The notes: generated by a model not told the origin, from the letters alone. Shown: positions 6,449 to 13,513, counted from the stretch's first letter. The stretch is DNA of 18,928 bases from Microcaldota archaeon (GCA_016177165.1 JACOVT010000049.1:1-18928), one strand, 5' to 3'. Translations and numbers: made by a program.

Positions 6449-7717
6449 ATGGTATTTGAATCCACAGTAGAGCGAGTGCGCACAGCGCTGGCAGCTGTTT
6501 CAAAGGCAAAGAACCCGCTCATAATTTTCGATCCCGATGCCGACGGCACCCTTTCAGCGGCGTTACTCCAAGCTCACCTCAAGAGGCGCATCGCCACGCT
6601 TCCGGCGAGCAGCGCCCTCGACGCCTTGGACTTGAAGATAATCGACGCGCGCGGCCACGACATCGTGATTGGGTTTGACACTTGGACGCTCTACAATACT
6701 CCGTTCTCACGCTCGCGCGTCAGCAAGGCGTTCATTGTCGACCACCACCCCTTCAACGACCGGACGACACCCGACCCACGAGTGGAAGTTATCAACCCGC
6801 ACCAAGAATCCGCGGAACCGTACATCAACACCACCGAGCTCGTCTTCCGCGCCCTCCCCGAAAATGAACAAAACAATAACACGCCACTGGAAGACTTATC
6901 GCTCGTTGGAAGCATGGCCGACCTCGCAGTCCACAACTGCCACGACCGCTTAGACCATGCCGTTTCGCGCTATTCACAATTATTCTCAGACGACTTCAGG
7001 AACAAACTCGCTTTGCGCACGCTCAAGATCGACGACATCTCCAAGGAAAAAGTGTTCGAGGCCGTAAAATTGTTCGCCTCCCCGATGGCCCGAGAATCAG
7101 ACGAGGGCGCCCTTAAACTCTTAGAGCTGCTGGCAAAGGAAAAACCTACCCTCGTGCAACTCTTAGATCCTTCATTCAACTCGCCGCTCGCCGAGTACTT
7201 GCGCTCCTGCCTCAAGTTGGTGGACAAGTTCGTGGAGCGCGGAGTCAAGGACTTCAAGACCAAGTCCCGCCACTTTCCCGAGGCGCGCTTGCGCATCATG
7301 GAAGTCTCCAACGAGTGCCGCGCCAAGGACATCATCGCCTCGCTTGCCGGATTGCAAAACCCATCCATTACAGTGGTGATCAAGGCCCGCTGGCCGAAAC
7401 CGAAAGACGAGACGCGCATTCGTGCCTTTGCGAAAACGCTCATAAACGAGGAAGAGCGAGCTGCATACACGTACAAGCACCTCACCGCATCTGAAGAATG
7501 GGTCTCCTATTCTTTAAGATCGCAGGGCGGCGTCGACGTCAGCCGAGCCGCGAGCGACTGCGTCAAAACCATGCGCTCGAAAAATGGCTTGTACCCCAAC
7601 GGCGGCGGGCACGTGAAAGCCTCAGGAGCCTCAGTCCTGCTAGCCGACTCGGAACGCTTCGAAAAATGCATCATCGAGCACGTTGCGAAGCAGCTCAAGG
7701 AAAAAAAGATTTACTAA
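6449..7717 (+). CDS. DHH/DHHA1 family phosphoesterase
   Basis: Protein of 422 aa in the RecJ/GdpP-like DHH phosphoesterase superfamily, Mn-dependent enzymes cutting single-stranded nucleic acid or cyclic/short oligonucleotides. Motif I is DPDADG (28-33), the name-giving motif is VDHHP (97-101), and a further metal motif is GSMADLA (154-160). The DHHA1 substrate-binding domain ends with NGGGHVKASGAS (384-395). Archaeal paralogues include GAN, the RecJ-like partner of the replisome, but the exact subgroup cannot be set by eye. An overlapping GTG at 6434 is in frame; ATG 6449 is preferred because GTGAGGA sits 9 bases before it. Downstream of ksgA and likely co-transcribed. Confidence 0.88.
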   Translation: MVFESTVERVRTALAAVSKAKNPLIIFDPDADGTLSAALLQAHLKRRIATLPASSALDALDLKIIDARGHDIVIGFDTWTLYNTPFSRSRVSKAFIVDHHPFNDRTTPDPRVEVINPHQESAEPYINTTELVFRALPENEQNNNTPLEDLSLVGSMADLAVHNCHDRLDHAVSRYSQLFSDDFRNKLALRTLKIDDISKEKVFEAVKLFASPMARESDEGALKLLELLAKEKPTLVQLLDPSFNSPLAEYLRSCLKLVDKFVERGVKDFKTKSRHFPEARLRIMEVSNECRAKDIIASLAGLQNPSITVVIKARWPKPKDETRIRAFAKTLINEEERAAYTYKHLTASEEWVSYSLRSQGGVDVSRAASDCVKTMRSKNGLYPNGGGHVKASGASVLLADSERFEKCIIEHVAKQLKEKKIY

Positions 7718-7817
7718 CGTTCTCCAGCGTTGCGCAGGACTCGAAGCGCGGCTTCGGGTCGTCGGGAAACACGGGCGTCTCCTCGCTTAACGGCATTGTC
7801 AAGTCGATGATCTTCAT
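7695..7817 (-). pseudogene. truncated cyclase-family (kynurenine formamidase-like) remnant
   Basis: A 40-codon frame behind the MazF toxin starts MKIIDLTMPLSEETPVF, then PDDPKPRFESCATLENV. This matches the N-terminus of the cyclase family (PF04199), normally about 200-250 aa, whose metal-binding HTGTHxDAP motif follows shortly after; here it is missing. Homology stops at about 7718, exactly where the frame runs into the 3' end of the convergent DHH gene. A ribosome-binding site (GAGGT, 7825-7829) remains before the ATG. Best read as a gene cut by a rearrangement; a translated 40-aa peptide is possible but unlikely to be active. Confidence 0.7.
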
Positions 7818-7831
7818 TGCTTACCTCTGGG

Positions 7832-8179
7832 TTAGCCCAATGCCAGTGTGGCCTTGAGCGCTTCATTCACTTTTTCCATGGTGTTGCTCGCGAGTCGGCC
7901 TATCCTTTTTATTACTCGGTTCTGCACAGAGATCGTCCTGATCTGATAGCATAAAACTGCACTTTTTTCCTTCAGGCCAGACTCTGATGGGTCAACTATT
8001 ACGGATGTGGGATATTCCTTGTCCGGAAGCCTCGTGGTTATTGGAACGATTATGGTAGTTGGGGCGAATTTGTTTCTGATATCATTCTGGACGACGAGGC
8101 AAGGGCGTTTGTTGCCTTGCTCGGAGCCCTTTACTGGCTCAAGATCAACAAAAAGGATGTCTCCTCTTTCAATATTCAT
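7832..8179 (-). CDS. mazF: type II toxin, MazF/PemK endoribonuclease
   Basis: Protein of 115 aa, typical MazF/PemK length. These toxins cleave mRNA at short sequence motifs and are held inactive by the cognate antitoxin. The fold markers are RGDILFVDLEPVKGSEQGNKRP (residues 5-26, with the conserved Arg25-Pro), IIVPITT (43-49, with catalytic-site Thr48), and the strand AVLCYQIRTIS (74-84, Gln79 and Arg81). It overlaps the antitoxin gene by 11 bases (8169-8179), so translation is coupled and the antitoxin is made first. The DNA is visibly richer in A+T than flanking genes, suggesting acquisition. Confidence 0.92.
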   Translation of the reverse strand: MNIERGDILFVDLEPVKGSEQGNKRPCLVVQNDIRNKFAPTTIIVPITTRLPDKEYPTSVIVDPSESGLKEKSAVLCYQIRTISVQNRVIKRIGRLASNTMEKVNEALKATLALG

Positions 8180-8435
8180 CTAAAAACCTATTTGCTTCCG
8201 AACTCACATGTTCCCATTCCTTGTTGAGCTCTTCCTCAAACTTGTGGTATTTTAGGCAGTATTCCTTCATCAGCGCTTCCTTTTCCTTTTGGCCCAAAAC
8301 TTTTTCAATAACTATCTTTCCATCCTCAACCTTTACTAGCACCCTGTCCTTTTCCTTTATTCCTTCAACCTCGCGGATGAGTTTTGGGATGGTTATCTGC
8401 CCGCGCTCCCCAACCACACTAACATTTTCATACAT
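8169..8435 (-). CDS. mazE: AbrB/MazE-family antitoxin
   Basis: Antitoxin of 88 aa that should bind and neutralise the MazF-like partner and repress their shared promoter. Residues 3-45 form an AbrB/SpoVT swapped-hairpin DNA-binding domain: VSVVGERGQITIPKLIREVEGIKEKDRVLVKVEDGKIVIEKV, given here only to identify the domain edges by VSVVGERG at the start and KIVIEKV at the end. The rest is a charged helix (EEELNKEWEHVSSEANRFL) likely to wrap the toxin. A GTG at 8444 is in frame but lies within GAGTGAT, which serves as the ribosome-binding site for ATG 8435. Confidence 0.9.
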   Translation of the reverse strand: MYENVSVVGERGQITIPKLIREVEGIKEKDRVLVKVEDGKIVIEKVLGQKEKEALMKEYCLKYHKFEEELNKEWEHVSSEANRFLDEY

Positions 8436-8444
8436 ATGAATCAC

Positions 8445-8475
8445 TCATACTTTTTCATACTTATTCATATTTAAA
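8445..8475 (-). promoter_or_regulatory. mazEF promoter with 10-bp-phased repeats
   Basis: TTTAAATA (8468-8475) is the TATA box for the toxin-antitoxin operon. Three copies of TCATA (plus strand, 8445-8449, 8455-8459, 8465-8469) follow each other at exactly 10-bp spacing, one helical turn, between the TATA and the predicted transcription start. A fourth TCATA at 8428-8432 lies out of phase inside the gene. The array fits cooperative binding of the AbrB-type antitoxin to one face of DNA. Confidence 0.6.
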
Positions 8476-8560
8476 CCTTGTGGTGCTTTTCCGCCAGTTG
8501 CCATAGAGTCACTTTTGCGATACGCCGCTATTTATTAGGGTTGATTTTATACCTGACGTA

Positions 8561-8896
8561 ATGGAGCAAATATCCTGGGAAGATTTCGAGAAATGCGGCG
8601 TCAGAGTGGGCACCATAGTTCGCATAGAGGAGTTTCCAGAGGCGCGCAAGCCATCCTACAAGCTCTGGATAGATCTGGGTGAATTAGGCGTCAAGCAATC
8701 TGGCGCCCAGCTCACGCGCTTATACAAGAAGGAAGAGCTGCTGGGCCGGCAGGTGATCTGCGTCACCGGCTTTGCCCCAAAGCAGATCGCTGGCTTCAAG
8801 TCAGAAGTGCTCACCACCGGCTTCGTGCTCGAGGGCGGCGAGGTGGTGCTCGCCCAGCCAGAACGGCCAGTTCCCAACGGCTCCAAGCTCGCCTAA
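8561..8896 (+). CDS. csaA: CsaA-like tRNA-binding domain protein
   Basis: Protein of 111 aa with the stand-alone EMAP/Trbp111-type OB fold that dimerises and binds tRNA; bacterial CsaA is also described as an export chaperone. Visible family marks: [38 protein letters not shown] at the start (only its first 8 and last 8 residues matter here), SGAQLTRLY in the middle, [21 protein letters not shown], and the end [24 protein letters not shown] (8529-8537) lies 28 bp before the ATG, a leaderless start. Its stop overlaps the convergent fic gene. A second, diverged copy of its last 14 codons sits at 9892-9933. Confidence 0.92.
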   Translation: MEQISWEDFEKCGVRVGTIVRIEEFPEARKPSYKLWIDLGELGVKQSGAQLTRLYKKEELLGRQVICVTGFAPKQIAGFKSEVLTTGFVLEGGEVVLAQPERPVPNGSKLA

Positions 8897-9783
8897 TCTC
8901 TAATGTAGCTCCGGTTCTCTTTCAAGTAGCGGCCGAAAAACCAGTTGACGAAAGGCGCATCCTTCCCACTCATGTGCGAACGCTCAAGCGCGTTGTAGTA
9001 GCTGTTTCGCTTGCTGTAGGGAATGTCGAGCATTGGAAACCCGCGCTTGTAGAGCACAAAGTTCATCGCAAGCCGGCTGATGCGGCCGTTGCCATCGCTG
9101 AATGGGTGGATGGTCACCAGCCTTAGGTGGACGAGGGCGGCCAGCTCCACTGAGTGGAGCCTGAGCTTGTTTCTTTCATACCACTTGAAAAATTCTGTTA
9201 GACGCGGATATACCTCGAACGGCGCTGGCGGCACGAACTTGCTACCCGAGATTCTTACCTGGTGCTGTCTAACCTTTCCAGCCATGTCAGGCTTTGTGCT
9301 GGAGAACAGCTGCCTGTGCCACCCCAAGATTATGTTGAGCGAGAGCTCTCCCTTGTGCTCGAGCATTTCGTAGAAAACTTTTTGGTGCGCTTCGGCTTCC
9401 TTCACGTCTCTGAGCGGTCGGCCTTCTGGCGTGACCCCGCGCTCGAGCAGGTCGGCCGTTTCCCGTAGAGTGAGCGTCGATCCCTCCATACGCTGAGTGT
9501 CGTACGTAAACCGGACGGCAAAAGTTTCTGTCTCCTTTATCCTAGCCGAGGCTGGAATTAGGCGCTGCTCTGCAGCGTAACCTTTCATTATCTTGTCAAA
9601 CAGCCCGAACCAGTTTTGTTTGCGGGCTTCTGAAATGAGTTCTTCCTTCAGGCTGTCCAGCTCCTTTGGAAGACGAACCCCCAGGTACTTTTCGATGGTG
9701 ACCGTCTTGCCATTTTTGCGGAAGCTGTGCTCCAAGTAGTAGTAGGTTTTGCCTCCAACCAGCTTCCTTTTTATTGCGGCCAC
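8893..9783 (-). CDS. Fic-domain AMP-transferase family protein
   Basis: Fic enzyme of 296 aa; the family transfers AMP (or related groups) from nucleotides to protein side chains. The active-site loop HPFSDGNGR (226-234) is complete, with catalytic His226, anion-binding Asn232 and Arg234. TQRMEG (96-101) fits the inhibitory-helix motif [S/T]xxxE[G/N], placed N-terminal to the Fic core, so this is a self-inhibited class II-type Fic with Glu100 as the blocking residue. Residues 1-60 form a basic N-terminal extension ([21 protein letters not shown]) found in many archaeal Fic proteins. GTG start 9783 lies 25-26 bp after TATTTATAAA (9804-9813) and is probably leaderless. No antitoxin-like partner is adjacent. 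Confidence 0.92.
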   Translation of the reverse strand: MAAIKRKLVGGKTYYYLEHSFRKNGKTVTIEKYLGVRLPKELDSLKEELISEARKQNWFGLFDKIMKGYAAEQRLIPASARIKETETFAVRFTYDTQRMEGSTLTLRETADLLERGVTPEGRPLRDVKEAEAHQKVFYEMLEHKGELSLNIILGWHRQLFSSTKPDMAGKVRQHQVRISGSKFVPPAPFEVYPRLTEFFKWYERNKLRLHSVELAALVHLRLVTIHPFSDGNGRISRLAMNFVLYKRGFPMLDIPYSKRNSYYNALERSHMSGKDAPFVNWFFGRYLKENRSYIRD

Positions 9784-9792
9784 ATGAATTGT

Positions 9793-9845
9793 TTACCCTT
9801 ACATATTTATAAAAGTTGCCATTTTCATTCAATTTGTAAGGGTAA
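9793..9845. promoter_or_regulatory. 11-bp inverted repeat spanning the fic promoter
   Basis: TTACCCTTACA (9793-9803) and TGTAAGGGTAA (9835-9845) are perfect inverted copies, 42 bp apart centre to centre (four helical turns), and they enclose the TATA box of fic at 9804-9813. The first arm lies between the TATA and the start codon. They look like operator half-sites for a looping or dimeric repressor, or ends of a small inserted element. Confidence 0.5.
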
Positions 9846-9879
9846 GCCTTTTGTCCATCTAGTACGTTGCCAAGCAGCT

Positions 9880-9933
9880 GCCCAGCTCATCCAACCAGAG
9901 CGGCGCGTGCCTAATGGGGGCAAGCTCGCCTAG
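9880..9933 (+). pseudogene. duplicated 3' remnant of csaA
   Basis: The frame reads QLIQPERRVPNGGKLA and a stop, matching the csaA ending [15 protein letters not shown]. Of the last 14 codons (9892-9933) most differences from csaA at 8855-8896 are synonymous third-base changes, so this is a diverged coding copy, not a recent repeat. Upstream similarity fades at about 9880. It touches the convergent Nudix gene exactly as the intact csaA touches fic (both ends share CTCGCCTA). Confidence 0.75.
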
Positions 9934-10598
9934 GCGTGTGATGGTGCTTTGCCGCTTTCCTCAAGCTTGCGCAAGAACTCGTATATTCTTGGGTGTAGCG
10001 AGGTGGTAAAGTATCTCTTGACCTCTGTAGGCTTGACCCACTTAAGTTCTACAAAGCCATTCATTGGTTTCTCGCAACCTGCGTTTGCTGCACAGACATA
10101 GTAAACGGAAAGGAACTCACGCTTTTCAGGGTAGGTCTTGGCGAATATGACGCGCTCTTCCCCAACTTTGAGGTTGGTTTTTTCCTTAACCTTGTGGCGC
10201 ACGTACTCCTCCAGGTCGGCGTCATAGCTAGGCCGGCCACCAGGGAAGCACCAAGATAATTCCTTGAGGTGCGGGTCGTTCTCCCTGCGCCCAATAAGTA
10301 TCCTACCTTGCTTTGGGTCATACACTATTCCAAGCACGTTGACAAGGAACACGCCCCTGTCAAACTGGGCCCAGTCAGGGATAACGCGCGAGTAGTCCAG
10401 CTCGAAGCGCGGGAACGGCTTTGCCGGGATCTTCTTGACAACATTTTCCTTCACGAGGAGCGTTATGGCCGCGTGCGCGGTCGACAAGCTTATGCCTGCG
10501 ACTTCTGCTGCCTCTTTGATCGAGAGCGGCCTGCGCTCGCCCAACATTGCGTTTAGGATTGCCACGTTGCCCTTTTTCGCAAGGCGCGGGTTTATCAC
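9930..10598 (-). CDS. HTH-Nudix regulator with degenerate Nudix box
   Basis: Protein of 222 aa. Residues about 10-60 form a winged helix-turn-helix (LSIKEAAEVAGISLSTAHAAITLLVKENVV). Residues about 78-215 are a Nudix fold. The Nudix box region starts GGRPSYDADLEEYV and continues RHKVKEKTNL, whereas the active consensus requires Gx5Ex7REUxEExGU; here the first Glu is Ser, REU is HKV, and EE is EK. Metal-dependent hydrolysis is thus doubtful, and the domain more likely senses a nucleotide-like ligand, as in NrtR regulators (where domain order is reversed). The GTG start lies about 27 bp after TTATAAAT (10622-10629). An inverted repeat sits just upstream of this TATA box. Confidence 0.82.
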   Translation of the reverse strand: MINPRLAKKGNVAILNAMLGERRPLSIKEAAEVAGISLSTAHAAITLLVKENVVKKIPAKPFPRFELDYSRVIPDWAQFDRGVFLVNVLGIVYDPKQGRILIGRRENDPHLKELSWCFPGGRPSYDADLEEYVRHKVKEKTNLKVGEERVIFAKTYPEKREFLSVYYVCAANAGCEKPMNGFVELKWVKPTEVKRYFTTSLHPRIYEFLRKLEESGKAPSHA

Positions 10599-10629
10599 AG
10601 CCAGCTTCTATTCCTGCCCTGTTATAAAT

Positions 10630-10647
10630 GTTTCGTTTTACCGAAAC
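10630..10647. promoter_or_regulatory. inverted repeat before HTH-Nudix gene
   Basis: GTTTCG-N6-CGAAAC lies directly upstream of the TATA box (10622-10629) of the HTH-Nudix gene, at the BRE position. A dyad there is a natural operator for the protein's own HTH domain. The opposite-strand neighbour (10713) starts 66 bp away with its own box ATTTAAAA near 10674-10681. Confidence 0.45.
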
Positions 10648-10712
10648 CTTTGATCTACGAGCGTGCAACAAACATTTAAAAACCTCAATTCTCAAGAATT
10701 ATTGCGAGATTG

Positions 10713-11201
10713 ATGGGCGACATCATCATGCTCGTGATACTCGCGATAGCCATATACGTTGGCGTGATAATTCACGAGCTTGGCCACTTTATTGTCTGGC
10801 CGCACGGGCTGGTGATGATAAGGCTCAACCCGCTCCGCTCTTGGACTGGGTATTACTCGCAAACGCCCGAAGGCCTTGTTCCCCTGAGGCGCGCTGCAGG
10901 GATAATGGCAGAACTCGGAGTCGCATTCATACTGCCGCCCTACTTCGCAGTAGGCGGCCTCTTCGGCGCCTTTTTGACCGCGCTAGGGTTCGCTACGTTC
11001 TACGGCGCGCTCGTGTCAATGTTATGGGGTGGATTATTCGCGCCAGTAGGGTTCCGGCAGGTGGGTGGGACCAGCGACATGCTGAACATGTTCGGCAAGA
11101 ACTACAGGCTCGCTTCGCTAGTTCTGGCAGTAATAGTGGTAATAGTGTTCCAGTATTACGTTGTCAACACGCCGGCATTCCTGAAAGCATTCCTGCCGTA
11201 G
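10713..11201 (+). CDS. small membrane protein with HExxH zinc-protease motif
   Basis: Membrane protein of 162 aa with about four hydrophobic segments. In the first helix HELGH (His21, Glu22, His25) occurs in GVIIHELGHFIVW, the zinc-binding motif of intramembrane M50 (site-2-type) and M50B-like proteases. A possible third ligand is Asp in GGTSDML, near residue 128, ahead of the last helix; the classic NxxPxPxLDG motif of site-2 proteases is missing. It may be a minimal intramembrane protease or a relative with another role. ATG 10713 is favoured over the TTG one codon earlier. The promoter carries ATTTAAAA and the small dyad AATTCTCAAGAATT (10687-10700) at the expected transcription start. Confidence 0.65.
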   Translation: MGDIIMLVILAIAIYVGVIIHELGHFIVWPHGLVMIRLNPLRSWTGYYSQTPEGLVPLRRAAGIMAELGVAFILPPYFAVGGLFGAFLTALGFATFYGALVSMLWGGLFAPVGFRQVGGTSDMLNMFGKNYRLASLVLAVIVVIVFQYYVVNTPAFLKAFLP

Positions 11202-11333
11202 CCTGACTGCGGCGCCGTGATCTGCTGTAGCGCTGCGACAGGAAAGGAACAAGAAAGCCGGGTGAGAGCGCAAGCGGCAGGCTGACAGAACCTTTATGTT
11301 GCTATTCTTTCACAGTATGCAACGGCGAATCTA

Positions 11334-12680
11334 ATGGAAAACGAGATCCAGTTAACAGTCCAACCGGAGCTCGCGCCAACGCGCGAGCTCCATACGGTCA
11401 TCGCGCCGGGCAAGTGCTCGTGGGGGGAATGCACCTACTGCGGCTGGGGACGCGTTGAATCCAAGGTGGACGTGGAACGCATGAAAGCCGCCGTCTTGGC
11501 GCTCAACCTTAACGGCGTCCGCAGGCTGAAGGTATTCACGAGTGGCTCCTTCCTCGACGACGCACAATATCCTCCGGAGTTCCGCAACTGGTTCGCCGAT
11601 TACGTGTTTAAGAAAAAAAACCTGCCCGAGTTTGTCCTCGAATCTCGCCCCGAGTACCTGACAAAAGAGGCGCTTGCTCCTTTTCCTCCAGAGCGTACGC
11701 TCATAGCGATCGGCCTCGAGTCTTCTGATGATGAGGTGCTGGCGCGCATTCAAAAGGGTTTCACTTTCGAGACCTACAAGCGCGCGGCCCAGTTATGCCG
11801 CTCGCTAGGTTACCGCATGCGCACCTTCCTGATGGTGAACGCCCCCGGCCAAACGCAAGAAGTGCTGGGCAAGAGCGTCGAGGACGTCCTACCGCTTTCG
11901 GACGAGATCGTGCTCATCAACACTTATCCTCACTCCAACACGCCGCTGGCTCGGGACTGGCTAGAAGGCAACTGGCAGCCGATGAACAAGAAAGAGTTCT
12001 GGCAAGCAGTCGCCAAATGGAAAGACGCGCCGGGCGTCGAGTGCGACGACTCCAATTTCGCCTTTGTTCCCAAGTTTCCCGCGGAAGTCCGCGCCGAAGT
12101 TAAAGAGAAACTGCTTACTGGCGCCAAGCCGGATAACTTAGAGAACAATTATTACCGCGTCTGGCAGGATTACTTCTGCCGTTTTTACGAGCCGCCTGCA
12201 GGCAAGGACATCTGCCTGCTCCTACCATGCTCTTACAGAAAGCCTTACGAGCGTTCCGAGACTCACAAGAAGATCTACGGCGCGCTCTACGGGCTTCCGG
12301 CATCGAGGCGCGTGCACCGCGTTGTCGTCTCAAACCCGGGCGTGATTCCGATAGAATACTCTGACGGTTGGCCTTTCCACGCGTACGATTGGCCCGAGCA
12401 GGAAGAGACTCCTGAGTTGATGCAAATGTATGTGGAGGTAACAAAAAAGAGGGTAAATCAATACGCGCTGGCCCACAAGGGCGAATACAAGCGATTTTTT
12501 GCTTACTTCAAGCACACCGAGACTTGGGAAGCAGTGCGCCAAGCGTTTGAAGAGCTAGGCGTGCCTATAACGAACCTGCTCGACGACCAGACTTGGGAAA
12601 AAGTCAAGGGCTTACCCAATGCAGTCACGCAGCCGCAGGCGCTCGAGGCGCTGAAGAAAGGGCTTGCGGAAATCATTTGA
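11334..12680 (+). CDS. archaeosine synthesis fusion: RaSEA-like radical SAM + ArcS lysine-transfer domain
   Basis: Protein of 448 aa joining two successive enzymes of archaeosine formation at G15 of tRNA. In the known pathway ArcS attaches lysine to preQ0 in tRNA and the radical SAM enzyme RaSEA cleaves the adduct to give archaeosine. Residues 20-260 resemble RaSEA (COG1244): iron-sulfur cluster motif C28-x4-C33-x2-C36, ESRPEYLTKEAL, then IAIGLESSDDEVLARIQKGF. Residues about 285-448 match the ArcS core (DUF5591): PCSYRKPYERSETH (298-311) fits PC-x3-KPY-x2-S-x2-H exactly, followed by VSNPGVIPIEYSDGWPFHAYDWPE. The TGT-like and PUA parts of ordinary ArcS are absent. The cluster spacing CX4CX2C differs from CX3CX2C. 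A TTTATG box lies near 11293. The tRNA-guanine transglycosylase is not in the window. Confidence 0.87.
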   Translation: MENEIQLTVQPELAPTRELHTVIAPGKCSWGECTYCGWGRVESKVDVERMKAAVLALNLNGVRRLKVFTSGSFLDDAQYPPEFRNWFADYVFKKKNLPEFVLESRPEYLTKEALAPFPPERTLIAIGLESSDDEVLARIQKGFTFETYKRAAQLCRSLGYRMRTFLMVNAPGQTQEVLGKSVEDVLPLSDEIVLINTYPHSNTPLARDWLEGNWQPMNKKEFWQAVAKWKDAPGVECDDSNFAFVPKFPAEVRAEVKEKLLTGAKPDNLENNYYRVWQDYFCRFYEPPAGKDICLLLPCSYRKPYERSETHKKIYGALYGLPASRRVHRVVVSNPGVIPIEYSDGWPFHAYDWPEQEETPELMQMYVEVTKKRVNQYALAHKGEYKRFFAYFKHTETWEAVRQAFEELGVPITNLLDDQTWEKVKGLPNAVTQPQALEALKKGLAEII

Positions 12681-12736
12681 CGGTTTCTGACTCTAAAAAG
12701 AGCAGCATTTTTAAAGGCTAGAACAATAGTCGATGA

Positions 12737-13513
12737 GTGACTAAACTCATATTGCTGGTGTTTCCACTTGTGCTGTTTTCTGCCTGTATCCAGCAATACC
12801 CGAATAATCCGAGAGATGTTGTAAAGTCTTATCTAGCTGCAGAAATATCCGGCGACTTCGAAACAGCAAAGTTATATTTACCAAATATAACCAGAGGGGA
12901 GTTCGACGGCCGGGTTGATTACCTAAAACAAGATTATGTTGCGCTATTAAACCCCACTCCAGAATCTATGGTTGGCAATGCGACAATAACCAATGACGTG
13001 GCCAAAATACCAATTAGCTATGCACCAGGCGCCGGTGTAGGCGCGATGATACTTAGTGGTATCGCTACTCTTAGGAGAATGAATGGTGAGTGGGTGATAA
13101 CAGAAATTCATGTTTCATTATGGCACGCTGACCCAATCTTCCAACCGAAATCGCTTTGCGGAGACGAACCATGCCCGATATACGAGAGTCCAGGACCGCC
13201 CTTCCCAACACTAGAGAACGTCAGCGAAGCGCTTGCGCGACGGGCTAACCATCATCAGCATGAAATAGTCGTATCAGATGAAAAGATTGAGTTTACTGAT
13301 GGAGGACGTTATTTGACAATATTTTTCTTTAAAATTCCGGACAAGCGCATATCCCTAGAATGTGGTTCGCAGTTTGCTTCTGGCTGTAGGTTTGACGATA
13401 CTGTTAGCTATCTAACAATAACTCGTAACTTTAACGCTAGCCTGTATGCTTGCTGTGGGGAAAAAAGCTGCAAGGTTAGCATCGGCCTAACAGATAACCT
13501 GTGCCCTAAATAA
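12737..13513 (+). CDS. second DUF4878-like lipoprotein
   Basis: Protein of 258 aa with a signal peptide and lipobox LFSAC (Cys17), so lipid-anchored on the cell surface. Residues about 22-135 repeat the plan of the lipoprotein at 765: helix RDVVKSYLAAEISGDFETAKLYL, then strands ending RMNGEWVITEIHVSLW. Residues about 140-258 are strand-rich with seven Cys, including CGDEPCP, ACCGEKSC and a late NLCP, suggesting disulfides. GTG start 12737 lies 25 bp after TTTTTAAA (12708-12715), a leaderless arrangement as in the paralogue. The DNA is richer in A+T than the neighbouring archaeosine gene, hinting at a different history. Function unknown. Confidence 0.78.
   Translation: MTKLILLVFPLVLFSACIQQYPNNPRDVVKSYLAAEISGDFETAKLYLPNITRGEFDGRVDYLKQDYVALLNPTPESMVGNATITNDVAKIPISYAPGAGVGAMILSGIATLRRMNGEWVITEIHVSLWHADPIFQPKSLCGDEPCPIYESPGPPFPTLENVSEALARRANHHQHEIVVSDEKIEFTDGGRYLTIFFFKIPDKRISLECGSQFASGCRFDDTVSYLTITRNFNASLYACCGEKSCKVSIGLTDNLCPK

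Noticed and set aside
9727..9933. A 68-aa plus-strand frame ending in the csaA-like tail
   Set aside because: Only the last 14-17 codons are csaA-like; the rest is the antisense of the fic start and promoter, so it is a remnant, not a gene.
10628..11206. 192-aa plus-strand frame overlapping the HExxH protein
   Set aside because: It is Arg-rich, runs through a promoter region, and is out of frame with the hydrophobic HELGH protein.
11202..11333. Possible C/D-box small RNA between the HExxH gene and the archaeosine gene
   Set aside because: CTGA-like boxes occur, but no C box (RTGATGA) at the right distance; nothing supportable was found in this 130-bp gap.
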